Positions 21,745 through 31,309 of a stretch of DNA of 64,000 bases are shown here, piece after piece. Each line of letters begins with the position of its first letter. The first letter of the stretch is position 1. Under the pieces are notes generated by a model that made no database searches, was not told where the DNA came from, and was given only the letters and a program-made list of their open reading frames with translations. This DNA is from Chromobacterium alticapitis (lineage in GTDB: Bacteria > Pseudomonadota > Gammaproteobacteria > Burkholderiales > Chromobacteriaceae). The stretch covers positions 28,351 through 92,350 of the forward strand of contig NZ_PQWB01000005.1 of NCBI RefSeq assembly GCF_002924365.1, in the 5' to 3' direction. A program made the translations under genes and the position numbers.

Positions 21745-22460
21745 TGAAACGGACCCCCAGCTCTTCAGCCTGTGAACCGCTGCGCGCAGGCGCGGCGGTT
21801 TGCTCCCTTCACCCTTCGAGGGAGAGGGGGTGGGGGAGAGGGGGCGCGCTGCGCGCATTGGCGCTGGCGGTTCTGTTGTTGCCTGCCTTCGCCGATGCAG
21901 GCGCGCAAAAGGAAGAAGCTTTGTCGGCCAATGTGGCCACGGCGATGAGCCGTTCCATCTCGGACGTCAACGCGCCGCGGCTGGTGTTCGACAACCCGCG
22001 CGAGGGGCAGGCCTGGCTGGCGGAAATGTCATCCCGGCTGCAAAAGAAAATCCCGGACCCGTGGATGCGCGAGCGCCTGCTCACCGCCATCCAGTACGAG
22101 GCGACGCGCGCGGGGCTGGACCCGCAGTTGGTGCTGGGGCTGATCCAGGTGGAGAGCGGCTTCAACAAATACGCCGTCTCCGGCGCCGGCGCGCGCGGCC
22201 TGATGCAGGTCATGCCGTTCTGGACCCGCCACATCGGCGCGCCGCAGCACAATCTATTCGATCTCAGCACCAATCTGCGCTACGGCTGCACCATCTTGCG
22301 CCATTATCTCGATATCGAGCGCGGCAATCTGTACCGCGCGCTGGGCCGCTACAACGGCAGCCTGGGCCAGCCGGAATACCCGAATATGGTGATGGGCGCC
22401 TGGCGCAAGCGCTGGGCGTGGACGCCGCCCTCCGCGTTGCGCACGGCGGCTTTGCCATGA
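21744..22460 (+). CDS. secreted lytic transglycosylase (SLT family) with a REP-derived N-terminus
   Basis: A 238-aa murein lytic transglycosylase. The catalytic domain (about residues 110-225) has the SLT motif GLIQVESGFNKYAVSGAGARG, with catalytic Glu in VESGFN, then GLMQVMPFW and RYNGS. A hydrophobic signal segment (ALRALALAVLLLPAFADAGA) ends near residue 53, but it is preceded by an unusually long n-region of about 35 residues, part of which is encoded by the REP-like element at 21803-21844. The start overlaps the proS stop. Confidence 0.88.
   Translation: MKRTPSSSACEPLRAGAAVCSLHPSRERGWGRGGALRALALAVLLLPAFADAGAQKEEALSANVATAMSRSISDVNAPRLVFDNPREGQAWLAEMSSRLQKKIPDPWMRERLLTAIQYEATRAGLDPQLVLGLIQVESGFNKYAVSGAGARGLMQVMPFWTRHIGAPQHNLFDLSTNLRYGCTILRHYLDIERGNLYRALGRYNGSLGQPEYPNMVMGAWRKRWAWTPPSALRTAALP
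21803..21844. repeat. REP-like element inside the transglycosylase 5' coding region
   Basis: CTCCCTTCACCCTTCGAGGG followed by AGAGGGGGTGGGGGAGAG: the same palindromic, G-rich family as 10296-10335 and 63816-63856. It is read in frame as SLHPSRERGWGRGGA. Confidence 0.65.
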
Positions 22461-22490
22461 AAAAACCGGCCTGATGGCCGGTTTCGTTTT
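22461..22490. terminator. bidirectional terminator between convergent genes
   Basis: AAACCGGCC (22463-22471) pairs with GGCCGGTTT (22476-22484) around TGAT. There is a T-run after CG on the plus strand and six T on the minus strand. It serves both the transglycosylase and marR genes. Confidence 0.88.
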
Positions 22491-22507
22491 TTCGCGGCGC
22501 GAGGCGC

Positions 22508-23005
22508 TCAGTCCTCTTGCGCTTGCAGCATTTTCTTCAGCAGGCGCGCCAGCGTTTCACGCTCCTCGCCGTCCAGCATTTCCAGCAGTTCCGACTCCGC
22601 CGCCAGGTGATGGCCTGCCGCGTCTTCAATGACTTGAAAGCCCTTGGGCGTGAGGGTGACGATGACGCCGCGGCGGTCGTCCGGGTCCGGCGAGCGGTGG
22701 ACCAGGCCGGCCTCTTCCAGGCGGTTGATGCGATTGGTCAGCGCGCCGGATGAGATCAGCACCATGCCTTGCAGCTGATTGGGCGACAGCTGGTAGGGTT
22801 CGCCGCGGCGGCGCAGGGCCGCCAGCACGTCGAATTCGCCTACATTGAGATTATGGCGGGACAAATCCTGCAGCACCCGGCGGGTGATGAAGTATTCCAT
22901 CCGCACGATGCGGCCGATGACTTGCGTGGCGGAGGTGTCGAGATCGGGACGGACTTCATTCCACAGGGCGACGATGCGGTCAATCTGGTCTGGGGCTTGC
23001 TGCAT
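22508..23005 (-). CDS. MarR-family transcriptional regulator
   Basis: A 165-aa MarR-type winged-helix repressor. The DNA-binding region reads QLQGMVLISSGALTNRINRLEEAGLV followed by the wing RSPDPDDRRGVIVTLT (about residues 75-120), flanked by dimerisation helices. Divergent from guaD with a 211-bp shared control region containing repeats, so guaD is a likely target. The ligand is unknown; a purine or related compound is possible from context. Confidence 0.9.
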   Translation of the reverse strand: MQQAPDQIDRIVALWNEVRPDLDTSATQVIGRIVRMEYFITRRVLQDLSRHNLNVGEFDVLAALRRRGEPYQLSPNQLQGMVLISSGALTNRINRLEEAGLVHRSPDPDDRRGVIVTLTPKGFQVIEDAAGHHLAAESELLEMLDGEERETLARLLKKMLQAQED

Positions 23006-23097
23006 GCTGCTGGTTCCTGATCAAAAGTAAATGCGCGAATCCGGTCGGGCGCAAGAGTATCACGACTTCAAAATATACTATCTTCATGTGGAGACAA

Positions 23098-23142
23098 CTT
23101 GCCGCAGATCAGTTGCGGCTCCGGGGCGGTCTTGCCGCAGAT
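23098..23142. promoter_or_regulatory. direct and inverted repeats in the marR-guaD control region
   Basis: CTTGCCGCAGAT occurs at 23098-23109 and 23131-23142, 33 bp (three helical turns) apart. GCCGCA (23101-23106) and TGCGGC (23114-23119) form an inverted repeat between them. Likely regulator binding sites. Confidence 0.5.
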
Positions 23143-23216
23143 GAGAATTTTGGATATATTTGCATGTGAAGAATCTTTATCTGAAGATATTGCCGCGATA
23201 GCGGCGGGAGCCAAGA

Positions 23217-24524
23217 TTGAAAACAGCGGTACGCGGCGATGTGCTGAGCTTCCGGGACAATCCGTTCCGGCAGGCCGAGCAGGATTGCCTGGCATTCCAG
23301 CGCGACGCGCTGGTGGTGATGGAAAACGGATGCATAGCCGCTTGCGGCCCGGCGGCCGAGTTGCTGCCCACGCTGCCGGCCGGCAGCGCCGTGGCGCACT
23401 ATCCGGATCACCTGATCTTGCCGGGCTTCATCGACTGCCACGTCCACTATCCGCAAACCGAGATGATGGCGGCCTACGGCGAACAGTTGCTGGACTGGCT
23501 GCATCATTACACTTTCGTCACCGAGCAGGGCTTCGCCGACGCGGAGCATGCGCGCGAAGTGGCGCGCGTGTTCCTGGGCGAGCAGTTGCGCAATGGCGTC
23601 ACCACCGGCTGTGTGTTCGGGACCGTGCATGCAGGTTCGGTTGATGCGCTGTTCGAGGAGGCGGCACGGCATGATCTACGCATCCTGGCGGGCAAAGTAT
23701 GCATGGACCGCCACGCGCCGGAGGCCTTGCTCGACACGCCGCTTGCCGCCTACGAGGATTCGCGCGAGCTGATCCTGCGCTGGCACGGCAAGGGCCGCGC
23801 CGAGTACGTCATCACGCCGCGCTTCGCGCCGACTTCCAGCCATGGCCAGCTGGAAATGCTGGGCGCGCTGGCGGCGGAGTTCCCGGACGTCGCCATCCAG
23901 TCCCATATCTCGGAAAACTTGGACGAGATCGCCTGGGTCAAGCAGCTATTCCCCGGCTGCCGCGATTACGCCAGCGTTTATCAGCGCTACGGCCTGCTGC
24001 GGCCGCGCGCGGTCTACGGCCATGGCATCCACCTGTCCGAAGCCGAGCTGAATGCCTTCCGCGACAGTGGCGCGTCCTTGGCGCATTGTCCCACCTCCAA
24101 CTTTTTCCTCGGCTCCGGCAGCCTGAATCTGCGCCCCTGCGTGGAAGCGGAACGGCCGATACCCGTCGGCCTCGGCACCGACCTGGGCGCCGGCACCAGC
24201 TTTTCCATGCTGCAAACGATGAACGCGGCCTATATGGCGGCGCAAAGCCACGGCAAGCCGCTGTCGGCTGTCCAGGCTTTCTATCTGGCGACGCGCGGCG
24301 GCGCCGAGGCGCTGGGCATCGCCGACAAGGTGGGCAGCGTGACGCCGGGCATGGAGGCCGATCTGGCGGTGCTGGATCTGCGTTCCACCCCGCTCTTGGA
24401 TTTCCGCATGCGCTATGCGCGCGATCTTTCAGAGGTGCTGTTTATCCAGATGATGCTGGGCGACGACCGCGCGGTGGCGGCGACGTATGTTGCCGGCCGG
24501 GAGGCCTATCGGCGCGGCGTTTGA
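23217..24524 (+). CDS. guaD: guanine deaminase (TTG start)
   Basis: Zinc amidohydrolase that deaminates guanine to xanthine (435 aa). Metal ligands are visible in IDCHVHYPQTEM (HxH), IQSHISEN, YGHGIHLSE and LGTDLGAGTSFSML (Asp). The start is assigned to TTG 23217, preceded by GGGAG (23206-23210) at 6 nt; this includes the conserved N-terminal segment (AVRGDVLSF), and no ATG or GTG in frame would. A terminator follows 27 bp after the stop. Confidence 0.93.
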   Translation: MKTAVRGDVLSFRDNPFRQAEQDCLAFQRDALVVMENGCIAACGPAAELLPTLPAGSAVAHYPDHLILPGFIDCHVHYPQTEMMAAYGEQLLDWLHHYTFVTEQGFADAEHAREVARVFLGEQLRNGVTTGCVFGTVHAGSVDALFEEAARHDLRILAGKVCMDRHAPEALLDTPLAAYEDSRELILRWHGKGRAEYVITPRFAPTSSHGQLEMLGALAAEFPDVAIQSHISENLDEIAWVKQLFPGCRDYASVYQRYGLLRPRAVYGHGIHLSEAELNAFRDSGASLAHCPTSNFFLGSGSLNLRPCVEAERPIPVGLGTDLGAGTSFSMLQTMNAAYMAAQSHGKPLSAVQAFYLATRGGAEALGIADKVGSVTPGMEADLAVLDLRSTPLLDFRMRYARDLSEVLFIQMMLGDDRAVAATYVAGREAYRRGV

Positions 24525-24551
24525 GGCGGGCGCGAAGCGCAGGGATGAAGT

Positions 24552-24585
24552 GGGCGAAGCGGCGCAGAGCCGATTCGCCCTTTTT
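24552..24585 (+). terminator. rho-independent terminator of guaD
   Basis: GGGCGAA (24552-24558) pairs with TTCGCCC (24574-24580), enclosing a smaller GGC/GCC stem, then TTTTT. Confidence 0.8.
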
Positions 24586-24622
24586 GTGGATAATTTCCCT
24601 GAGTGGAAAATTCTGTGGATAA
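24585..24622. promoter_or_regulatory. two perfect DnaA boxes 29 bp apart
   Basis: TGTGGATAA, the complement of the consensus DnaA box TTATCCACA, occurs at 24585-24593 and 24614-24622 in the same orientation. Between them lie AATTTCC and GGAAAATT, an imperfect inverted repeat. They sit in a 203-bp gap between guaD and a small hypothetical gene. Confidence 0.6.
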
Positions 24623-24727
24623 GTGGGCGGGCCGTGTTTTCACGTATTTCGCTTGAGCGCGCGCGGCTTTATACCAAGCGGAAGCGGCGGGCTCAGTCGG
24701 GCGGGCCGCGTTTCGAATGGAGGCCGC

Positions 24728-25018
24728 ATGTTTTTCCCCTGGTTCTGGATTTTCGCGCCGCAAATTCATTTGCCTTTCAGCGGCAATGTGCTGCAAGACA
24801 TCGATCCCGCCACCTACTGGCTGAACCTATTCACGCCGTGGTGGGGCGGCCGCTGGCAGTGGCATGATTTGAAGGCCTACCGGCAGGCTCTGGAGCAGTT
24901 GACGCCCAACCCTGCTCCCGCGCAGGGCTCTCCTGAAGAGGCTGCGCTGACGACTTTGCGAGGCTGGGCGGAGGAGGCCTCCGCGGCGCGCGTGCTGGTT
25001 CTGCATCCGGCCCGTTGA
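24728..25018 (+). CDS. small hypothetical protein
   Basis: No family is recognised. The 96-aa product starts MFFPWFWIFAP after a good GGAGG ribosome site (4 nt before the ATG), is rich in Trp and Phe in its first half (YWLNLFTPWWGGRWQWHDL), and ends in an Ala/Glu-rich helix. There is no clear signal peptide or membrane helix. Codon use resembles its neighbours. The longer in-frame start at 24623 lacks a ribosome site. Confidence 0.6.
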   Translation: MFFPWFWIFAPQIHLPFSGNVLQDIDPATYWLNLFTPWWGGRWQWHDLKAYRQALEQLTPNPAPAQGSPEEAALTTLRGWAEEASAARVLVLHPAR

Positions 25019-25138
25019 GGCTGGTCTGCAGCGTCGCTGTTGAGGGTGTTATCAACCATGGCGCGATCGGCACGGAGGCGGGGATTCCCGTTTCACGGTG
25101 CCGGATAAGTGCAGCTCTGCGTGCGCTGGCGCCGGGGA

Positions 25139-25660
25139 TTATTTGCCGCCGCGCGGCGGCTTGGGCAGCAGTTCCAGGCGGGTGCCGGCCAGCCTGTCGT
25201 GCAGGTGGCGGCCATCCTTGTCGTAATAGCGGGCCAGGAAGGGCAACAGCCACCAGGCCAGCGCCAGCCATTTGGCCGCGGGATGGTCGCCGTAGCTGCG
25301 CAGCCAGCCCAGGTAGGAGATGATGGGCAGGCCGATGAACAACATCGCGGCCACGGCGAAGCGCATCAGCGCCTGTTGCCAGTTCAGCAGCCGGCCATCG
25401 GCCGCGACCAGCCGGATATGCCAGGTTTTCATCGCGGCGGTTTGGCCGCTGCGGGTCCAGCAATAACCGAAGTAAGCGAACAGCACGCCGGCGGCGGCTA
25501 TCTGGATCAGGCTGTGCAGCAGCCAGGAGTCCTGGCCCAACATCTTTTGCAGCGGGGTCAGCACGGCGCTGGTGATCAGCAGCATGGCGACGATCAATAG
25601 CGACTCGTAGAACAGGCTGGCCAGGCAACGGGCCAGGCTAGGGGTGGCGGCTTGGTTCAT
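25139..25660 (-). CDS. RDD-family membrane protein
   Basis: A 173-aa inner-membrane protein with three to four hydrophobic segments and RDD-type features: an Arg near the first helix (PSLARCLASLFYESLLI), TWHIRLVAADGRLLNWQQALMR, and KDGRHLHDRLAGTRLE near the end. Its ATG overlaps the stop of the preceding DUF3106 gene (ATGA), making it the last gene of the sigma-factor operon. Transport function is not established. Confidence 0.85.
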   Translation of the reverse strand: MNQAATPSLARCLASLFYESLLIVAMLLITSAVLTPLQKMLGQDSWLLHSLIQIAAAGVLFAYFGYCWTRSGQTAAMKTWHIRLVAADGRLLNWQQALMRFAVAAMLFIGLPIISYLGWLRSYGDHPAAKWLALAWWLLPFLARYYDKDGRHLHDRLAGTRLELLPKPPRGGK

Positions 25661-26055
25661 TGGGCGGCGGAGGTATCGGTTCGGGCGTGTTGCAGCCGCA
25701 GGCGGCGCATCACCTGCTCGCGCCGCTCGGGTGCCATTTGCTGCAGTTTCTTCCAGTTGGCGCGGATTTCCAGCCGCTGTTGCGGCGTCAGGCTGGACCA
25801 GGCTTTCAGTTTCTGCTGCGCTCGCTGCTGCTGTTCCGGCGGAAGATGGTTGAGGCCAGGCACAATGGCAAGCAAACTCTGCTTCTTGTCCGGCGCGTAA
25901 CGATTCCATTCTCCGGCCAGCGGCGACAGCACTTGCTGCTGCCGGGTGTCCAGCTGGCTCCAATCGGGGTTGGCCAGGGGAGAGGCGGTGGCGGAAGCGG
26001 AGAAAAGCAGACCGGCCAGATTTGCCGCCAGGACCAGGCTTGCGGCCTTATTCAT
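25657..26055 (-). CDS. DUF3106 secreted protein
   Basis: A 132-aa protein with a signal peptide (cleavage likely after SASATA, about residue 24) and a DUF3106-type core: W..L...QQ..L.PL..EW...................Q.....W..L.P..R......W..L. It resembles small periplasmic proteins that follow sigma-factor/anti-sigma genes in betaproteobacteria. It overlaps DUF3619 by 8 bp upstream and RDD by 4 bp downstream. Function unknown. Confidence 0.8.
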   Translation of the reverse strand: MNKAASLVLAANLAGLLFSASATASPLANPDWSQLDTRQQQVLSPLAGEWNRYAPDKKQSLLAIVPGLNHLPPEQQQRAQQKLKAWSSLTPQQRLEIRANWKKLQQMAPERREQVMRRLRLQHARTDTSAAQ

Positions 26056-26428
26056 GCAGCCCCCTGCTGAAGTGCGGCTCCAGCAGCGAGTCCAAGGGCA
26101 GGTCTTGCGACAGCACGGCGGCGTCCACCGATTCGGTTTCGACCAGCAGGCCTTCGGCCAGCATCATGCCGGCGGCGGCTATCGCGGCGAAACCGAGCGC
26201 GGCGCCGCTGCGGCGCAGCATCACGAGGTGGCGCTGCGCCCATATCGCCAGCTTTTCATGCAAGCCCATGCGCTGGGCGGCGCGCTGGTCGTACTGGCGC
26301 AGGGCATTTTGCCGCGCGGCGCGCAGCCGGGCCAGCTGTTGCGGCGTGGGGTCGGAGGAGGTGTTGTCCAGAATGCGGGTGATGTGGTTCGGCAAATGGT
26401 CGCCCGGGCTATCGTTGGCGTGTTTCAC
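26048..26428 (-). CDS. DUF3619 membrane protein, probable anti-sigma-type partner (GTG start)
   Basis: A 126-aa protein: a charged N-terminal half (ILDNTSSDPTPQQLARLRAARQNAL region), then one transmembrane helix (about 75-95, GAALGFAAIAAAGMMLAEGLL) and an acidic C-terminal tail. The start is GTG 26428, with GGGAG upstream, overlapping the sigma-factor stop as GTGA. Position directly after an ECF-type sigma gene and the single-pass topology suggest it modulates that sigma factor; this is inference. Confidence 0.75.
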   Translation of the reverse strand: MKHANDSPGDHLPNHITRILDNTSSDPTPQQLARLRAARQNALRQYDQRAAQRMGLHEKLAIWAQRHLVMLRRSGAALGFAAIAAAGMMLAEGLLVETESVDAAVLSQDLPLDSLLEPHFSRGLHE

Positions 26429-26991
26429 AGCAGTACTCCCTTTTGCGCAAGAATGGCGGCCAGGGTGTGGTTGGCGCGCGAGCAATGCGTCTTGACGCTG
26501 CCTTCCGAACATCCCATCACCAGCGCGGTTTCGGCAACGTCCAATCCTTCCCAGTAACGCAGCAGAAAGGCCTCGCGTTGACGGGCGGGCAGCAGTTGCA
26601 GCGAGGCGTCTATCATCAGCGCCACTTCCTTGCGCTGATACCACTGTTCCGGATTGGTGTGCGCCTCGTCGGCGGCGACGTCTAGCGTTTCCAGCGGATC
26701 GGGAGAGTCGTCTTCGGCATGGGTGGGGATCAGCGAGGACAGCAGCGTGCTGACGAAGCTGCGTACTTTGCTGCGGCGGTAGTGATCGCGGATGGTGTTT
26801 TGCAGAATGCGCTGGAAGATCAGCGGCAGTTCCGCGGCCGGCGCGTGGGCGTAGCGGTCGGCCAACTTCATCATCGAATCCTGCACGATGTCCAGCGCAT
26901 TGTCTTCCTGCCGCACCGCGTACAGGGCCTGCTTGAAGGCGCGTTTCTCCACCGACTCGAGGAAGTCGGCCATTTCCTTGCGGCTTGCCAT
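26425..26991 (-). CDS. ECF-type RNA polymerase sigma factor
   Basis: A 188-aa sigma70-family factor. Region 2 (QALYAVRQEDNALDIVQDSMMKLADRY, with FQRILQNTIRDHYRR) and region 4 (LQLLPARQREAFLLRYWEGL, then VAETALVMGCSEGSVKTHCSR) are present, separated by an acidic linker of about 45 residues. First gene of a four-gene minus-strand operon (sigma, DUF3619, DUF3106, RDD) with overlapping ends. Confidence 0.92.
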   Translation of the reverse strand: MASRKEMADFLESVEKRAFKQALYAVRQEDNALDIVQDSMMKLADRYAHAPAAELPLIFQRILQNTIRDHYRRSKVRSFVSTLLSSLIPTHAEDDSPDPLETLDVAADEAHTNPEQWYQRKEVALMIDASLQLLPARQREAFLLRYWEGLDVAETALVMGCSEGSVKTHCSRANHTLAAILAQKGVLL

Positions 26992-27039
26992 CTGTGCGTT
27001 TCAGGTTGATGCCAACCAACGATGGTAACAGAGCAGGAT

Positions 27040-27060
27040 AGACTAGGCTAGTCTGTTTTT
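27040..27060. promoter_or_regulatory. small hairpin with T-tract in the sigma factor-ilvB divergent region
   Basis: AGACTA-GGC-TAGTCT (27040-27054) followed by GTTTTT. It could be a weak terminator or attenuator ahead of ilvB, or an operator for the divergent sigma gene. TTGACC at 27112-27117 is a possible ilvB -35 box, but the matching -10 is poor. No leader peptide rich in Ile/Val/Leu was found. Confidence 0.35.
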
Positions 27061-27183
27061 TTGCCTGAAATAACCGTGGTTTAGCGTCATTTTGCACCTG
27101 CACAAAAGCACTTGACCATGCTTCGAGCAATACGCTAAGGTCTTTGAGCAAACGGGATGAAATTATTACGAAATAGAGGCGAT

Positions 27184-28950
27184 ATGCAGATATCGGGCGC
27201 CGAAATAGTGGTCCGCTGCCTGCAGGAAGAGGGAGTCGAGTTCGTCTTCGGCTATCCGGGCGGCGCGGTACTGGAAATCTACGATGCCATCTTCCGGCAG
27301 GACAAGTTCAAACACGTGCTGGTCAGGCACGAGCAGGCGGCTACGCACGCCGCCGACGCCTACTCGCGTTCCAGCGACAAGGTGGGCGTGGCGCTGGTGA
27401 CTTCCGGTCCCGGCGCGACCAACGCCGTGACCGGCATCGCCACCGCCTATATGGACTCCATCCCCATGGTGGTGATCTCCGGCCAGGTGCCGTCGCCGGC
27501 CATCGGTCTGGACGCGTTCCAGGAGGTGGACATGGTGGGCATCACCCGTCCCTGTGTGAAGCATAACTTCCTGGTCAAGGACGTGGGCGAGATCGCCGCG
27601 ACGATCAAAAAGGCTTTTTACATCGCCCAGAGCGGCCGTCCCGGCCCGGTGGTGGTGGACATTCCCAAGGACATCACCCAGCAGCGCGCGGAGTTCCGTT
27701 ACCCGGACAGCGTGCACATCCGCTCCTATGTGCCGGCTACCCGCGGCCACAGCGGGCAGATCAAGAAGGCGGTGAACCTGCTGCTTGAGGCCAAGCGTCC
27801 TTACATCTATGTCGGCGGCGGCGCGGTGCAGGGCCGCGCCGAGGCCGAAGTGACCGAGCTGGTGCGGTCCTTGAACCTGCCGTGCACCAACACGCTGATG
27901 GGCCTGGGCGCCTATCCGGGCTCGGACCGCCAGTTCCTGGGCATGCTGGGCATGCACGGCACTTATGAAGCCAATATGGCGATGCAGTATTGCGACGTGC
28001 TGATCGCCGTGGGCGCGCGTTTCGACGACCGCGTGATCAGCGTGCCCTCGCATTTCCTGAGCCAGCCCAAGAAGATCATCCATATAGACGTCGATCCGTC
28101 TTCGATCTCCAAGCGCGTCAAGGCCGACATACCCATCGTCGGCGACGTCAAACTGGTGCTGCGCGAAATGCTGGAGCAGCTGAAACAATCCGGCCAGAAG
28201 CCGGATGGTTCGGCATTGAACCAGTGGTGGAAGCGGATAGAGGAATGGCGCGGCCACGATTGTCTGCTGTATACACCGTCCGACGAGCTGATCAAGCCGC
28301 AGATGGTGGTGCAGACGCTGTACGACATCACCGGGGGCCAGGCCATCGTCACTTCGGACGTGGGCCAGCATCAGATGTGGGCGGCGCAGTATTACAAGTT
28401 CGACCGCCCCAAGCAGTGGCTGAATTCCGGCGGTCTCGGCACCATGGGCTTCGGCCTGCCGGCAGCCATAGGCGCGCAGCTGGCCAATCCGCGCGCACAA
28501 GTGGCCTGCATCACCGGCGAAGGCTCGATCCAGATGAACATCCAGGAGCTGTCCACCGCCAAGCAGTACCACACGCCGGTGAAAGTGGTGGCGCTGAACA
28601 ACCGCTACCTGGGCATGGTGCGCCAGTGGCAGGAGTTTTTCTACGGCACCCGCTATTCCGAGTCCTACATGGACGCGCTGCCGGACTTCGTCAAGATCGC
28701 CGAGGCCTATGGCCACGTCGGCTTCAAAGTGGAGAACCCGGCGGACGTGGAGCCGGTGCTGCGCGAGGCCTTCAGCGACAAGCTGAAGGAGCGGCTGGTG
28801 TTCCTGGACTTCCGCACCGACCAGTCGGAGAACGTGTTCCCGATGATCCAGAACGGCAAGGGCCTGGATCAGATGGACCTGCCGGCGCACATGCGCGCCA
28901 TCCAGCAGGTGCCTTTCGAGAACAACCGTGACTACGGCAATATGTGCTAA
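27184..28950 (+). CDS. ilvB: acetolactate synthase large (catalytic) subunit
   Basis: ThDP- and FAD-dependent enzyme that condenses pyruvate with pyruvate or 2-oxobutyrate in Val/Leu/Ile synthesis. Landmarks: FGYPGGAVLEIYDAI, the catalytic Glu in VRHEQAATHAADAY, and the ThDP motif GEGSIQMNIQELSTAKQY...NNRYLGMV. The start at ATG 27184 (MQISGAEIVV, 588 aa, AGAGG upstream) matches the family N-terminus; ATG 27157 would add nine residues. Followed 10 bp later by ilvH. Confidence 0.97.
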   Translation: MQISGAEIVVRCLQEEGVEFVFGYPGGAVLEIYDAIFRQDKFKHVLVRHEQAATHAADAYSRSSDKVGVALVTSGPGATNAVTGIATAYMDSIPMVVISGQVPSPAIGLDAFQEVDMVGITRPCVKHNFLVKDVGEIAATIKKAFYIAQSGRPGPVVVDIPKDITQQRAEFRYPDSVHIRSYVPATRGHSGQIKKAVNLLLEAKRPYIYVGGGAVQGRAEAEVTELVRSLNLPCTNTLMGLGAYPGSDRQFLGMLGMHGTYEANMAMQYCDVLIAVGARFDDRVISVPSHFLSQPKKIIHIDVDPSSISKRVKADIPIVGDVKLVLREMLEQLKQSGQKPDGSALNQWWKRIEEWRGHDCLLYTPSDELIKPQMVVQTLYDITGGQAIVTSDVGQHQMWAAQYYKFDRPKQWLNSGGLGTMGFGLPAAIGAQLANPRAQVACITGEGSIQMNIQELSTAKQYHTPVKVVALNNRYLGMVRQWQEFFYGTRYSESYMDALPDFVKIAEAYGHVGFKVENPADVEPVLREAFSDKLKERLVFLDFRTDQSENVFPMIQNGKGLDQMDLPAHMRAIQQVPFENNRDYGNMC

Positions 28951-28960
28951 GGCGGCCGGC

Positions 28961-30513
<1,553 letters not shown>

Positions 30514-30540
30514 TCTTCTGTTTGGTGTTTGGAAAAGACA

Positions 30541-30569
30541 AAGCCGGGCGGAATGCCCGGCTTTTTTTT
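30541..30569 (+). terminator. rho-independent terminator of ilvBHC
   Basis: AAGCCGGGC (30541-30549) pairs perfectly with GCCCGGCTT (30555-30563), loop GGAAT, then a T-run. It abuts the end of the convergent transaldolase-like gene. Confidence 0.9.
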
Positions 30570-30573
30570 GCGT

Positions 30574-31251
30574 TTACTCCCGCATGAACAAGGGGGAGGC
30601 GGCGGTGAGCGGATTGCCTAGCCAGGCGCTGTGGAAGCGCTGCAGCGCGGCGTCTACGTCCGGCGTGGAGGCGAACAACTGGCGATAGGTATCCGCCGGC
30701 AAGGTGGCCGCGCCGATGCCGGCGCGGGCGCATTGCAGGAATTGTTCGGCCGATTTGACCGCCGCGCCCATGATGACGGTGCGCTGTCCGTAGCGCTGCA
30801 GGATTTGCTGAGACTCTTGCAGCAAGGCGGCGGCATCCATGCCGGCTTGTTCGATGCGATTGAGATAGGGCGCGGCGTAGCGCACGCCCAGCAGGCCGGC
30901 CAGCGCGATCTGCCGCGATTCGAAGATGGCGGTGGCCAAGGTGGGAATGCCTTCGCGCTCCAGCGCCGCCATGCTCTGGAAGCCTTCGCCGACGGCGGGA
31001 ACCTTGACCACGATGCGCTCGCTTCTGGCGGCTAGGCGGCGCGCTTGGCGCAGCTGCGCTTCGGATTCGCTGGCGGTCACTTGTACCGCCAGCAGGCCGG
31101 GCTGAATGTCCAGCAAACTGTCCAGCACGGCTTCCGGCGCTTGGGAGGCGGCCGCCAGGATGGACGGGTTGGTGGTCACGCCGGCGAGCAGGCCCAGCCG
31201 GCAGGCGTGGCGTATGGTGGGGAGGTCTAGGGTATCCAGCCAGATTTGCAT
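30574..31251 (-). CDS. transaldolase / fructose-6-phosphate aldolase-like protein
   Basis: A 225-aa TIM-barrel aldolase of the TalC/FSA subfamily. WLDTLDLPTIRHA and GVTTNPSILA open the barrel, the Schiff-base lysine is in IVVKVPAVGEG, and TLATAIFESRQIALAGLLGVRYAAPYLNRI is the subfamily's central strand-helix region. Whether it acts as a transaldolase or as a fructose-6-P aldolase cannot be settled by eye. A separate terminator isolates it from psd. Confidence 0.85.
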   Translation of the reverse strand: MQIWLDTLDLPTIRHACRLGLLAGVTTNPSILAAASQAPEAVLDSLLDIQPGLLAVQVTASESEAQLRQARRLAARSERIVVKVPAVGEGFQSMAALEREGIPTLATAIFESRQIALAGLLGVRYAAPYLNRIEQAGMDAAALLQESQQILQRYGQRTVIMGAAVKSAEQFLQCARAGIGAATLPADTYRQLFASTPDVDAALQRFHSAWLGNPLTAASPLFMRE

Positions 31252-31272
31252 GGGCGTGTCTCGTCGGGATAG

Positions 31273-31296
31273 AAAAAACGGCGCCGTCGCGCCGTT
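31273..31296 (-). terminator. terminator after psd (minus strand)
   Basis: On the minus strand AACGGCGC (31296-31289) pairs with GCGCCGTT (31284-31277), loop GACG, followed by TTTTTT. It lies 14 bp beyond the psd stop and upstream of the transaldolase-like gene. Confidence 0.88.
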
Positions 31297-31309
31297 GTGT
31301 CGTGCTGGC

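Noticed and set aside
30574..31251. Assigning the gene symbol tal or fsa.
   Set aside because: The barrel and Schiff-base lysine are clear, but transaldolase and fructose-6-P aldolase activities cannot be told apart by reading, so no symbol is given.
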